Assembly (NCBI GenBank): GCA_017408405.1
Contig: JAFQUP010000142.1
Location: forward strand, 1 to 62,922
Length of the DNA: 62,922 bases
DNA from: Thermoguttaceae bacterium
GTDB lineage: Bacteria; Planctomycetota; Planctomycetia; Pirellulales; Thermoguttaceae
Reading direction: 5' to 3'
The notes under the pieces are model-generated. The model did not search any database and had not been told where the DNA came from. It was given only the letters and a program-made list of their open reading frames with translations. Both the position numbers and the translations under genes were made by a program. How positions within the stretch are numbered: the first letter of the stretch is position 1; each line of letters starts with the position of its first letter. Shown here one piece after another: positions 7,775 to 19,700 of the stretch.

Positions 7775-10700
7775 TTATTTATTTCCGAAAAGGTCGTCGA
7801 TCACGTCCTTCTCATTCTCTTCCTGGACCGAGCAAATCGCGTCGAGCCAGTCTTCCTCCTCTTCTTCCGACGAGAAAATGACATCCTGAACAGCCATCTG
7901 AACCGGAGCGGATTCCGGAATCATCGCCGCTTCCGCTTTCGCTTCAACCGTGTCAAGTTTCACTTCCGCAGCGACTTCCAACGCGGTTTCCGTCTGGGCT
8001 TCCACTGGAGTTTCCGTAACCGCTTCCATCACCGCGGCTGGGGTCAAAACCGCTTCTTCCGTATCTTTCGCCGGAAGGGCCGTTTCACGTTTCTCGCCGA
8101 AGTGACGCGCGAACTTCACAAGGTCATTGATATTAACGTGGCCGTCCGCGTTGAAGTCCGCGCCAGCGTCCGCCGTACCGAATTGGCGAGCGAAGAGAAC
8201 AAGGTCCGAAATGTCGATTCGGTCGTCCGTGTTCATGTCGTAACCCATCTTCTCGACGAGCGTTCCGAGAAGTTCCGTGCTTTCCGTCAGGCGGTCAATC
8301 GTGGAGAAACCGAGTTTACCAAGCACCGCGCTGTCAAGGATCTGGTCTTCCTCTGCCGTGAACGTCATCTGAACCGTCGTGCGTCCGTTTTCCGTGCGAA
8401 CTTCCGTCACTTCCGCGTTCCAGCCTTCCGCCGCTTCGAGAGAGTCAAGATCCGCCGCGAATTTCGTCGAATCGTACTCGATTTCCTGCGTCAGCGTATT
8501 GCCCGCGGACACCGCGTAAGCGTCCGTCGTGATTTCAGCCGAAAGGTCAGCCCATTCCGTCACCGCGCCGGTCTGCTCAAGGCTCGCGGACGTTTCCGCC
8601 TTCGTAATTGTCAGGGTCGGAGCCTCCGCGTTCGTAACCGCCGCGTTGCCGAATTTATCAAAACCTTCGACTGCCGTAATTTCCGTCACGGCACGCATTT
8701 CGCCCTGATTCGTGTTATCGTAAACCGAATTGAACGTACCGTAAGACTCATTGCCGGAATAAACTCCCGACAGGTTCCAGCCCGCGCCCGCGCTTCTCGC
8801 GTAGTTGCCGGTGATCTTCCCGTTGCTGACAGTCACGTTGCCGGTACTGCCCGCGTTGAAGATCGCTCCCGCGCGGTCAAGTGCCAGGTTATTCGTGAAC
8901 GTCACGTTGTCCAAACTGACCGTGCCCTTGTCCGTATTGTACAGCGCGCCGCCGTCGACCGCCATATTCGCGGAGAAGTTGCCGTTCGTGATGGAAACCT
9001 CACCGTCGCGATTCATCACGGCACCGCCGAGATACGCTTCGTTGCCAAGGAACTCATTCGCCTTGCCGCTGGTCTTGATTCTGTCCTGATAAACAGTACG
9101 AGCAGTTACAGTTACGCCGCCAAGCGTCAGTTTTCCGTTGTAGACATAGATCGCGCCGCCGTTGTCCGCGTTCGCGCCGACTTTGTCCGGATTCCACTCG
9201 ACTTTATTACCGGCAAAGACCAGGTTTCCAGTACCGGTCATCGTTCCAGTCACGACCACCGCGCCGCCGCTGACGGTTGAGTAGTTGCTCAGGAAGTCCG
9301 CGTTCTTGATTCCAGCGTTACCCGCGACATACATCGCGCCGCCGCCGTAAAGACCGTTAATCGTCGTGCCGGGCACTTTATTGCCGATGAACGACACACC
9401 GTCAATGTCAGCCGTACCGCCAACATAAACCGCGCCGCCCTTTTCGCCGGCTTCGTTGCCGATGAACTGGATGGAGTACTGTTTCACGGCTCTATCTGCG
9501 GCATACGTGACAGCACTCAGCGTGTCGGTCCAGTCTTTGCCGTCCATGTACTTGACACTGCCGAGATCCACACCCTGAATCTTCAGGCCCTGCGCGTATT
9601 CCACGCCGCCGATGGTGGTGCTCGTTCCCGTATTGTCCGAGGTCACCGCGCCGCCGAATTCCGCTTTATTGCCTTCAAAGACGCTCAGTTTGTAGAGACT
9701 CGCAACTTTGTTCGTCTTACCGTCTTCATTAACATACCCATCCGCCGTCGCGCTCTCGATATTCACCACCGCGTTTCGGCCGGCATAGATCGCGCCGCCT
9801 TCTTCGCCAGAGCAGTTCTTGAACGAGACGCCGTACAGATTCACGACGCTTTGCGTCAGCACATTCACGCCGCCGGCAGGATAGAACCGGTCGCTGGACA
9901 CCGCGTTTTCAATGTCAACACCCCAGATATTGGCCGTGACACCGTCCTTAATAACGCGGAACAGACCTGTGCCGCTTGTATTCGCCGCGTCAAACGTGAC
10001 ATCCATCCAGTAGTAATTGCCTTCCGAGTCAAGATAACGCGAGTCAATCGTCACGTCTTCATGAATGTAAATCCAGTCGGCATTGTCCTGATCTTTCCAA
10101 ACGAACGTTTGACCATTGGCACTGATATCAAACTTGACCGCGCCGCCGAAATCGATCGGCTCAACCGTTTCGACACCCTTCTTAATATCCTCAAGGGTAT
10201 CGTCTCCATCAATCCAGAAGACCGGATTCTCGAACGCGCCAAGGTCAACATTGCCGTAAAGCACACGGTTATGACCCGCCAAATCACTGCTGATCGCCGT
10301 TCCGTCCGTGTACTTCGCGTCCGCGTCAACGCCCGCGTCATAAGCGACCGAATTCGCGCCGAGAGTGTACTTGTTACCGAGAACGTCGTTCTGGAAGTTG
10401 TACTTCGAGTACTCGTCGGTCTGGGCATCCTCAGTGACGTCGGAATTCACCGCGATGGAGTTGACCAGCGTGACCGTGCCGCCGTTATTTGTGAGAGCGG
10501 AAGCACTCTGCGCGTTTTCGCTCGCCGCGGTGGACTGGGTCAGGTTGAGTGTACCGCCCGTGACGGTGATTCCGCTGTCAGTCCAGTCGCTGATGAGGAC
10601 TTGGGAAGCATTCACAATGGTACCGGCACCGGAGACGCTCATACCCTTTGCGTTACCTTCCATGCGGACGTCGTTCATGTTGACTATACCGCCGGAAACG

Positions 10701-13700
10701 ATCATACCGGTTTCATTTCCGGAAATGCGGACCGTATCAATCACTTTGTAGTCTTCATACCGGCCGTTTTCCTGTCCCACAGCGTCTTCGGACTTCCAGG
10801 CGTTCCAGTATTTGGCAATCTTTTCGCCCTGCTCGATATTGAGTGTTCCGCCGGTAACATTCACACCGTAACCGGTATTTCCGGTGAATTCATCGCCAGC
10901 GTACTTGCTGTATCCGGTCGTGGCAAATCCGAACTGGTCTTCACCGATTTCGGTACCCTTGTCGAGAGTAACCGTTCCGCCCTCGACCTTGATTCCGCCG
11001 CCGGTGTTACCGTAAACCTTAACGTTGCTCAGCGTCATGGTGCCGGCACCGTTTCCGATTGCCGCTTCACCTTCCTGGTTGGCAACGTAGAGGGAGAACG
11101 TCTTCTCGGACTTCTTCATCGCATCCAAATCAGATTCTTCCGCGGAGCCGGCATAGAATTCGTCGTAATTGAATACCGTATTCGCGACCGTACCGACATT
11201 ATACAAAGCCGCGCCGATACCCTTGTTGATTTCAACATTCTTCGCAAGCTTTTTCACACCATTTTCGTCGGTCGTAACCGTCACGCCAAAGGCATAATCG
11301 CAAGCGAATTCCAGGTTACCGGCATTATAAATCGCGCCGCCCTTGGTATTTGCAGTACCATTATTAACGAATCGGAAATCGGATTGATCATCGATAATGA
11401 ACTTATCAGAATCCGCGGTTTTTCCATTCGCTTCAATGTACAAGGCACCGCCTTTGTTGGCTGTGAAAGTTGGATTTCCGGCATTACTCTCAAAGCAAAC
11501 AGTCGCACCTTTGGCAATCGACAGGGTACCGTTATGCCACATTCCAGCACCATTAGGAGCCTTGTTGTTTTTAATTTCAGTACTTCCATTGAAATTCATT
11601 TCGCCGAGATTGTAAATACCGCCGCCGGCATTAACAGCCCCCGTATTACCATCAACAGTCATCTTATTACTGGTAATCTTAGCCCCTTCGGTATTGTAAA
11701 TACCGCCGCCGTACGAAGTTGAGGTATTGTAAACTTTATTGTTATTAACCAACAATGTACCTTCAGAGACAATCTCACCTCCATTATAAATACCGCCGCC
11801 TCTATACTGCGCGGAGTTATTGGCAACCTCCAACTGTTTTTCAGACGCAATATTTATAATACCGTTGTTATAAACACCGCCGCCGCTGGATTTCGCGGTA
11901 TTATTCGCAATCGTTGTAGTGCCTTTAATATCGAACGTACCGTTATTATAAACACCGCCGCCGCTGGATTCCGCGGTATTAGCTGTTGTTTCATCAACTG
12001 TGTTACTACCGATAACCAAAGTACCTGTCGTGGTCACGGTTCCATTATTGTAAACACCGCCGCCTTCCAATGTCGAGGTATTTCCCTTAATAGTCAAATT
12101 ACCGCCATTGTTTACCATAGCCTTGGTATAGTTGTAAATACCGCCGCCTCGATTGGCTTCATTATTCTGGACAGTCAAATCAATACCGTCAGCGACATTA
12201 ATAGTTCCACGGTTGTAAGCACCGCCGCCGAACAAAGCTGCATTGCGTGAAATCTCAACATGATTCTTGACATTGAAAGTTCCAGTATTGTAAAGCCCGC
12301 CGCCCTCCGAACTCGAGGTAGAGGTTACTTTATTATCCCGAATCGTTATTTTACCATAACGGGTCATCTCCTGGTCCGCGTTAAAAGCACCTTCATTATA
12401 AATACCGCCGCCTTTATACTGCGCGGAGTTATCCGAAATCAGCAAGGTTCCGGCATGCACATTAACGTTTCCATTGTCAGCATTATAAATCCCGGCACCT
12501 CCGTCGGCTTTATTATGCGTAATATCTACATCATGGTATATATTGAAAGTACCACCATTGTAAAGCCCGCCGCCTCTCAGATCGGCACTATTACCTTCAG
12601 TATTTCCGTCAGTATTGCCACCAATCGTTAATTTACCAGTACCCGAAGTATTCACGGTACCCACATTATAAATACCGCCGCCATAGGACGATGCGTTGTT
12701 GCCGGTGACGTTGAGTGTACCGGTATTTTCGACAATACCTTTTTCGGCATTCTTAATACCCGCACCGTAACCGCCAGTATTATTTGAAACATTCAGCGTA
12801 ACATTTTCTTCAATGGAAAGTGTGCCGTAGTTCTGGATACCGCCGCCGTGAGCAGATTCGTTGCTTGAAATCGTACTATTAGCTTTAATCTCAAATGTGG
12901 AACTATTATAAATACCGCCGCCTTCCAATGCTGTACCTGTTGTCTTATTGTCATTGACCAACAGTTCAGCAGAAGCGATAAACACATTCTTGTTGTAGAT
13001 ACCACCGCCATACATGGCCGCTGAATTGCCCTTAACAGACAAGCCGCTCTCTTCAACTTTTACACTTCCCTCGTTATAAATACCGCCGCCGGAATAGGCA
13101 TTTGCTTCGTTATTAGTAACAGTAAGGCCTTTAACAGTAATCGTACCGGCATTGTAGATACCGCCGCCAGATTTGGCTTCGTTGACGGCCTCTTCCTTAC
13201 CAATCGTTCCCGCGAGGGTCGCGTTCGCGTCTTTCTCAACATAGACCGCGCCGCCGAAATTAGAGGCCGTGTTGCCGTAGGTATCGGAGAAGGTCACGTT
13301 CGTTTCAGTCGCGTTCTTGGAAACATAAAGCCCCGCGCCGTTAGTTGCGCTATTGCCCTGGAGACTCACGGAACCAGTCAGCGTACCCGCGTTATAGATA
13401 CCGCCGCCGTTGTTCGTCGCGGTGTTGTTGGTAACATTCAGCGTGCCGGCATTGGTCAGCGTACCATTCACTCCTGTACCAGTAAGATTTTTTCCGCCGG
13501 CATATCCCTTGTCTTTGTACTCGGTATCTTTGGCAATGTAGATACCCGCGCCGTCTTTCGCTTTGTTGCCGCGGACAGTAAGGGTCGCGCCTTGGGCGAT
13601 ATTCAGGTCTCCGTTCGTCTCGAAGGCTTCAACAGTAGTGCTGTCGGTAGCCATGATTCTTGCTTTACCGGTAATGTAGATACCGCCGCCTTCATGACCG

Positions 13701-16700
13701 GTCGTGTTGTTTTCAATCGTGACGTTGGCATCCTCTTTGACATTCACTTCACCGCCGACATACATACCGGCACCGAGGATCGTCTGATTTTTCTCAGATC
13801 CTTTGCATCCAGAGATGTTGACTATACCGGAAAGATTCAGCTGTGTACCGGCTTCCGTGAAGATACCGCCGCCGATACCCGGATCTGATTCATTGCCGAG
13901 AACCGTCATATTCGTGATCGTCAAACCATTTACATTAACGATCGTTGTCGGATCCTCGTTACTGCAGCTGTTGTCGTTCGCGTCATTCTTCTCGATACTG
14001 AGACCGCCGCCGCCCCAGGCATTACGCCAGTAGCCGGTATTGACCCAGCCGGGAAGTGTTTCTTTGTTAAGCGTTCCGCCATCCATCGTCACATTCGTCA
14101 GATCAAGCGTCGAATCGCCCTGGACCCGAATCGCGCCGCCGTAAGCATTGGCCGCGTTGCCGACAAAGGAAGCTTTGGTGATGGTTGCCTTACCGCCATT
14201 AATTTCGATACCGCCTCCGGAACCTTGCGCCGCGACGTTGTATTCAAATTTCACCGATTCGGAATTAGTACCCTCAAGCGTCAGCGTACCGCCAGCGTTG
14301 TAGATACCGCCGCCGTTGCCCGTCGTCGCGGTGTTGTTTGTAACTTCCAGCATACCGGCATTGGTCAGCGTACCGGCATTGTAGATACCGCCACCAGATT
14401 TGGCTTCGTTGACGGCCTCTTTTTCCTTACCAATCGTTCCCGCGAGGGTCGCTTTCGCGTCTTTCTCAACATAGACCGCACCGCCGAAATTAGAGGCCGT
14501 GTTGCCGTAGGTATCGGAGAAGGTCACATTCGTTTCAACCGCGTCCTTGGAAACGTAAAGCCCCGCGCCGTTAGTTGCGCTATTGCCCTGGAGACTCACG
14601 GAACCAGTCAGCGTACCGGCGTTGTAGATACCGCCGCCGTTGTTCGACGCCGTGTTGCCGGTAACTTCCAGCGTGCCGGCGTTGGCCAGCGTACCGGCGT
14701 TGTAGATACCCGCGCCATTTCCTGCTTCCCGGTCATCCGTATCTTTATCGATCGCCTTATTGTTTGTAACTTTCAGCGTGCCGGCATAGGTCAGCGTACC
14801 ATTCACTCCTGTACCAGTAAGATTTTCTCCGCCATCTTCGCCAGCTTCAATATAGATGCCGGCACCATCAGCAGCTTTGTTATTGGAAATGTTGACCTCC
14901 GCATCGTTTTCGATCGTTACAACGCCTTTGCTATAGTACGCGATATCAGTTGAACCAGCAGGCCACATAACTTTGTGTACAGCGTCACTTGTAATATACA
15001 AACCGCCCCCCTGCATGGAGGTCTGGTTATTATCCAGCTTCAGGGTCGCCCCCTCTTGCACATTCACAGTACCGCCGGCATAGATACCAGCTCCAAGGAC
15101 GGTTTGATTCTCGGATGTCGTATTGGTTCCGGTAATTGTAAGATTACCCTTGATATCCAGGGTCGTATACTTTTCCATACCAATACCGCCGCCAAGACCG
15201 GGTTGATCTGTATTACCGTATGAGACCATGTTTTCGATGGTCACGTTATTGACGGTGACAGTGGTCCGATCATCCCAATCATAACCATTGGCGATCCAAA
15301 TACCGCCGCCTGCATGGGCGTTGCGATCAATGGATCCGCTCGGAGTCAAATTCCCATCCATTTTCACATTCGTCAGGTTAACGATCGCGCCATAGCCTGC
15401 CCAAAGCGCGCCGCCGTAGGTATTGACTTTGTTACCGGAGAAGGAAACATTGGAGATCTCCGCCTCGGTATCCATAATATTCAAACCGCCGGCACCCCAT
15501 GCGGTATTGTTGTTGATCTGGATCGTCTTCTCGCCGTCAACGCCTTTAAGCGTCAACTTGGCTTTGTCATCATCAACGTTTCTGCCGTTGGAGGTAATAC
15601 CAGCCCCCCAACCAAAATCAAGATTAGCCTCGTTATTTTCAACTTTCAGCGTCGCTTTGGTGTTGCCGGATTCAAACGTGAACGAACCGGTATTGAACAC
15701 ACCACCGCCGCCAAGAGCTTTGTTGTTGGAAATGGTGACGTTGCCGTAAGCTGTTCCGTCGGTGTTCGTGAACGTACCCGTGTTGTATATACCGCCGCCG
15801 TTGCCCGTCGCGGTGTTGTTTGTAACTTCCAGCGTACCGGCATTGGTCAGCGTGCCGGCATTGTAGATACCGCCGCCTTGTTTCGCGGTACTGCTGCTGA
15901 CGGTGATGTCTTCAAGGGTCAGGGTACCAGCGTTATAGATACCGCCGCCGTTTTCGGCTTTGCCCTGTGTAATGAAGAGGTCATTCATCGAGACGGTTAC
16001 GCCTGCCGTGATACGGAAGATACTGTAGTTAATATTCGTATTGAAACCATTAATGGTCACGTATTCGCGGGTCTCGGTTGTTGCCAGACCGGTGACCTCG
16101 TCGTATTTCACGTCACCGACAATCGACATATCTTTGCCGAGGGCCGTCAAATTTTGGTACAGAGTGACCGTATCGACATCCGCCGCGAAACCGACCGTCG
16201 TGATGACACCCTGGTTCGCGTATCCAATCGCTTCCTCGAGGGTGATTTCATTCTCGGTATTCGCGCCTCCGGTCGTGACGACAATCGTGGAGTAGGCATC
16301 GCCGGAAACGATGAACTCAAAGTTGGCTGGAGTGGTCGTGTAGGCGTTCGCCTTTGAGAAGAGAATGTCCGTACCATCGCCGCCGTCGAGAACCGCGGAG
16401 GCGTTGTCCGAAATCATATCCGCGGTGATTTTTCCGGAGGCGTAGAGGTCGATTGCCATTTCGCGCGTGCCGTCCCAAGCAGCCGTCCAGTCAGTATTTC
16501 CGGAGTACGTGCCGCCGATAACCAGGTCATTGCCCGCGCCGGCGTTGACGATGAGGTTGTCGCGTCCAGCGATAATCAGGTCATCGCCGTCATTGCCGTT
16601 AATCGTGACGGAACCGGTGTAGCCGTCATCAAAGGTCGTGTTGGAAATCGTCGTGTCGCCCGCAGAGACCGTGTCCTTTTGAACGACCGTCACATTCTTG

Positions 16701-19700
16701 CCATTGGCGGTGATGACGTCGGCGTTCGCCGTGCCGTTGATCGTGACGCTGCCGTCATTGAAAATAACCGCGTTTTCATGATTGATAACGGTAGTTTCGC
16801 AGACACCCTCAACACTGGCGCTCCCGTTAATGACCGCGAGGTTGCCATTATCGGAAATCGCAATGTCAACATCCGTTGTAGCCTTAAGCGTGGTGCCGTT
16901 ATAAACTACTATAGCGTTTGCCTTGACCTGGAGATTCTGGGTATCAGTACCTTTCGCAATAGAGACTTTACCAGAACAAATGGTAACCGTCTTGTCTCCG
17001 TCGACCTTGATTGAAACATTATCGTCAAGAGCTGTGTAGCTATAGCCGTTATAAGTCAGAACGTCGTTAATTCCCAGAGTATAAGTATATTCAGTATCGG
17101 TTTTGACCTCAATCTTATCCGCATCTTTATCGTTACCAGTATCAATGGAAACATTACCGTTAATAGTATTTACAGTAATTGTGTCCGCGCCTGCACCGGC
17201 ATCAATCTTCGTTTTATCTTTCACACTACTCAGATTATCCAGAGTAATCTTATCGTCTTGCCCCAGACCTTCGATTGTAAGGTTACCCGTGCTTGAATAG
17301 CTGTATGTGCGTTTGCTATTATTACCATAACGATCCTCTACGCCTATTGTTCCATTTCCCACGGTATAGGTATCTGAGGTGCTATCATGCCCTATAAGTG
17401 TCAAGGTACCGGTGACATCAATGTTTCTAATCGAAGCTCCTCTGTATATGGTAACATTACCATCAATTTTTTGTGTAGTTCCACTTACATTGAAAGAAGG
17501 AAGGTGGTCATTGGTTGTTACAATATTTCCCTTAATGTCGGAGCCAAGAGAAATATCATAAGCTCCATTGATTGTAATCGTACCAAGGTCCTGAAGGCTG
17601 GCAGGATCCTTTGCGGTAATTGTAGTCTTGTGGATGCTGCTATCTTCTTCCCAATACTCTATACCTTCTGATGAAATCTTTATACGAGTCTCATAGTTTG
17701 TAGCATAAAACTCATAACCTTTATATTTCAGTGTGGATGATTCAGTAATTTGAATATTAACCGAGAGATCGGTGGCTTCCGCTTTATCAAACTCGACCGT
17801 ACCCGTGATCACTACGGTATCATTGGTAAATTTAATTGTACTGGCAGCGGTCCGCGCGGTAAATGTACAGCCGTTCCAGGTCAGAACGTCATTCTCGCCG
17901 AGGGTGTAGGTACCGGTGGTGCCGGCGGCAACCGTAATCGTGTCGGCGTCGGTATCGTAACCGCTGGTTTCACCGGATTTGGAAGGATCGACGTTAAGCG
18001 TAACGCGTGTGGGAACACCCTGAATATCAATCGTATCGAGGGCATCTACCGTGTAAATGTTCAGCGTTCCCTCAAAATGCTCAATACCGGCAGAGATGTC
18101 ATAGCTCTCCGTTTCGGTCTCGGGCAAAACGTCAAGATCGCTCTCACTATCAAAGTCAGGATCGGAATCACTTTCAGTAATATCGACATTGACTTTCTTT
18201 GCCGTAACGGTTACCGTGTCGGCTGCTCCGTTGGTCTCGCCTTCAGCGTCAAATTGTTCGGTATAAATCGAAACGGTACCTTCGCCGGTAACATTCTCAA
18301 TCGTGGTATACGCATGAACCTTAAGTTCCGCATTCTCTTCGATTTTCGCGGCTTTCAGAGTAAGCTTATCCGTATTAATCGTCGTAACCGTACCGGTTTC
18401 CGCGGTAACGCTTATAACCGGATCGTCAAACAATGAATAAATTTTCCTGTCTGTGTTGTTAATCGAGAAATACGGAGTATCATACCAGTTGGTCGGTGTA
18501 TTTGCCATCGTGTAACCGGTCGCGCTGATCGTCAAATCAATCGCTGTGAAATCACAGTAGCATTTAACTTCATAGGTACCGTCAACCGTAACAATCATCT
18601 TGGCAATCTTGCTATCGCCATTCAGCGTCACGGTACCGGAAACCTTAATCGTGCCCGTACCATTAGTGTCGGAGACAGCGTCACTGACAGTCCACACGCC
18701 GGACTTTAATTCCAATTCATTATCGGTAATCGTGTAAGTATGGCTCTGCTCCGTCTGTGAATTCGGCGTGAAGATATTCCCCTTGTAAACAATCGTCGCG
18801 CCGACCGGAAGTGTGCCATCGAAGCTAACACTACTCGGAGTGACAGTGGCCGGACCGTTGTAAACCACAGCGATATCGTCCGATCCTGCCTTGAATACCG
18901 TCAGCGTTTGGCCTTCTACCAGGGCGATCGTGTCGGAAGAACTCGCGGAGGTGGCGAGGTTCGCGAAAGAACGGGAGTCAAGGCGTTTGGAGTCTGTCGC
19001 CCAGACGGCGGGAGTTGTAACGCTCGACGTCATAACCTTGGTCGTCAGTTCCGCCGCGATTTCCGACGGTGTGTCAAGGGCGGTGAAGGTTTGGGTGAAG
19101 GTTTGGGTGTTTGAGTTGACAGTAATCGTCAGCGTGCCGGCGTCGTCGGGGGTAACTTCAAGCCCTTCGGCGATCACGTCGGTGTTAACGTCGGCGATCA
19201 CGTCGGTGCCGTAGAAGGCGTTGTTGTTGAAATTGATTGTGCCGGCGACGTTCAATGTTGTGCCGCTGTAACCCTCCTTGCCCGAGACGCTTTGAACGAA
19301 ATCAACGTCCAGAATGTTATTGTTGTCAATCTTCAGACCATTGAAATTAATCGCGCCACCATAGTAATTTTCATATCCGAACTGGATAGAGGAAATGGTA
19401 TTGCCGGAGATTGTGCCGCTATACGCGTTATCCGTTTTGTTACCGCAGAAACGGATACCGGGACCGTTGGTGATGATGGTATTTCCCTCAATCGTAACGT
19501 CTCGGTACACGTCAAATCCGATACCGGTTCCTTCGGCTTGCGGAGTGTCGTCGGTGAAAGTACGATTGGAAACAATGGTATTGTTGGTGATGGTCATCTC
19601 ACCCACGCCCTGAACCCAGATGGCATTCAGGCAGTTGTAGAACTTCGAGTCTGTCACAGTGAGATCATCGACCGCGATGATACCGTTACGGGCACTGCTG

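Noticed and set aside
8102..9280. Long plus-strand open frames antisense to the giant gene (also 9851-11722, 14225-14953, 15314-16357, 19292-21370)
   Set aside because: They mirror the repetitive minus-strand coding sequence, give low-complexity Val/Arg/Asn-rich products without recognisable domains, and lack ribosome sites. The minus-strand frame explains the region fully.
12040..15900. Dense repeated short motif (about every 60-120 bases) that looks at first like a CRISPR-type array
   Set aside because: The repeats are in frame within the giant gene, vary in spacing, and encode the GGGIYN beta-helix turns.
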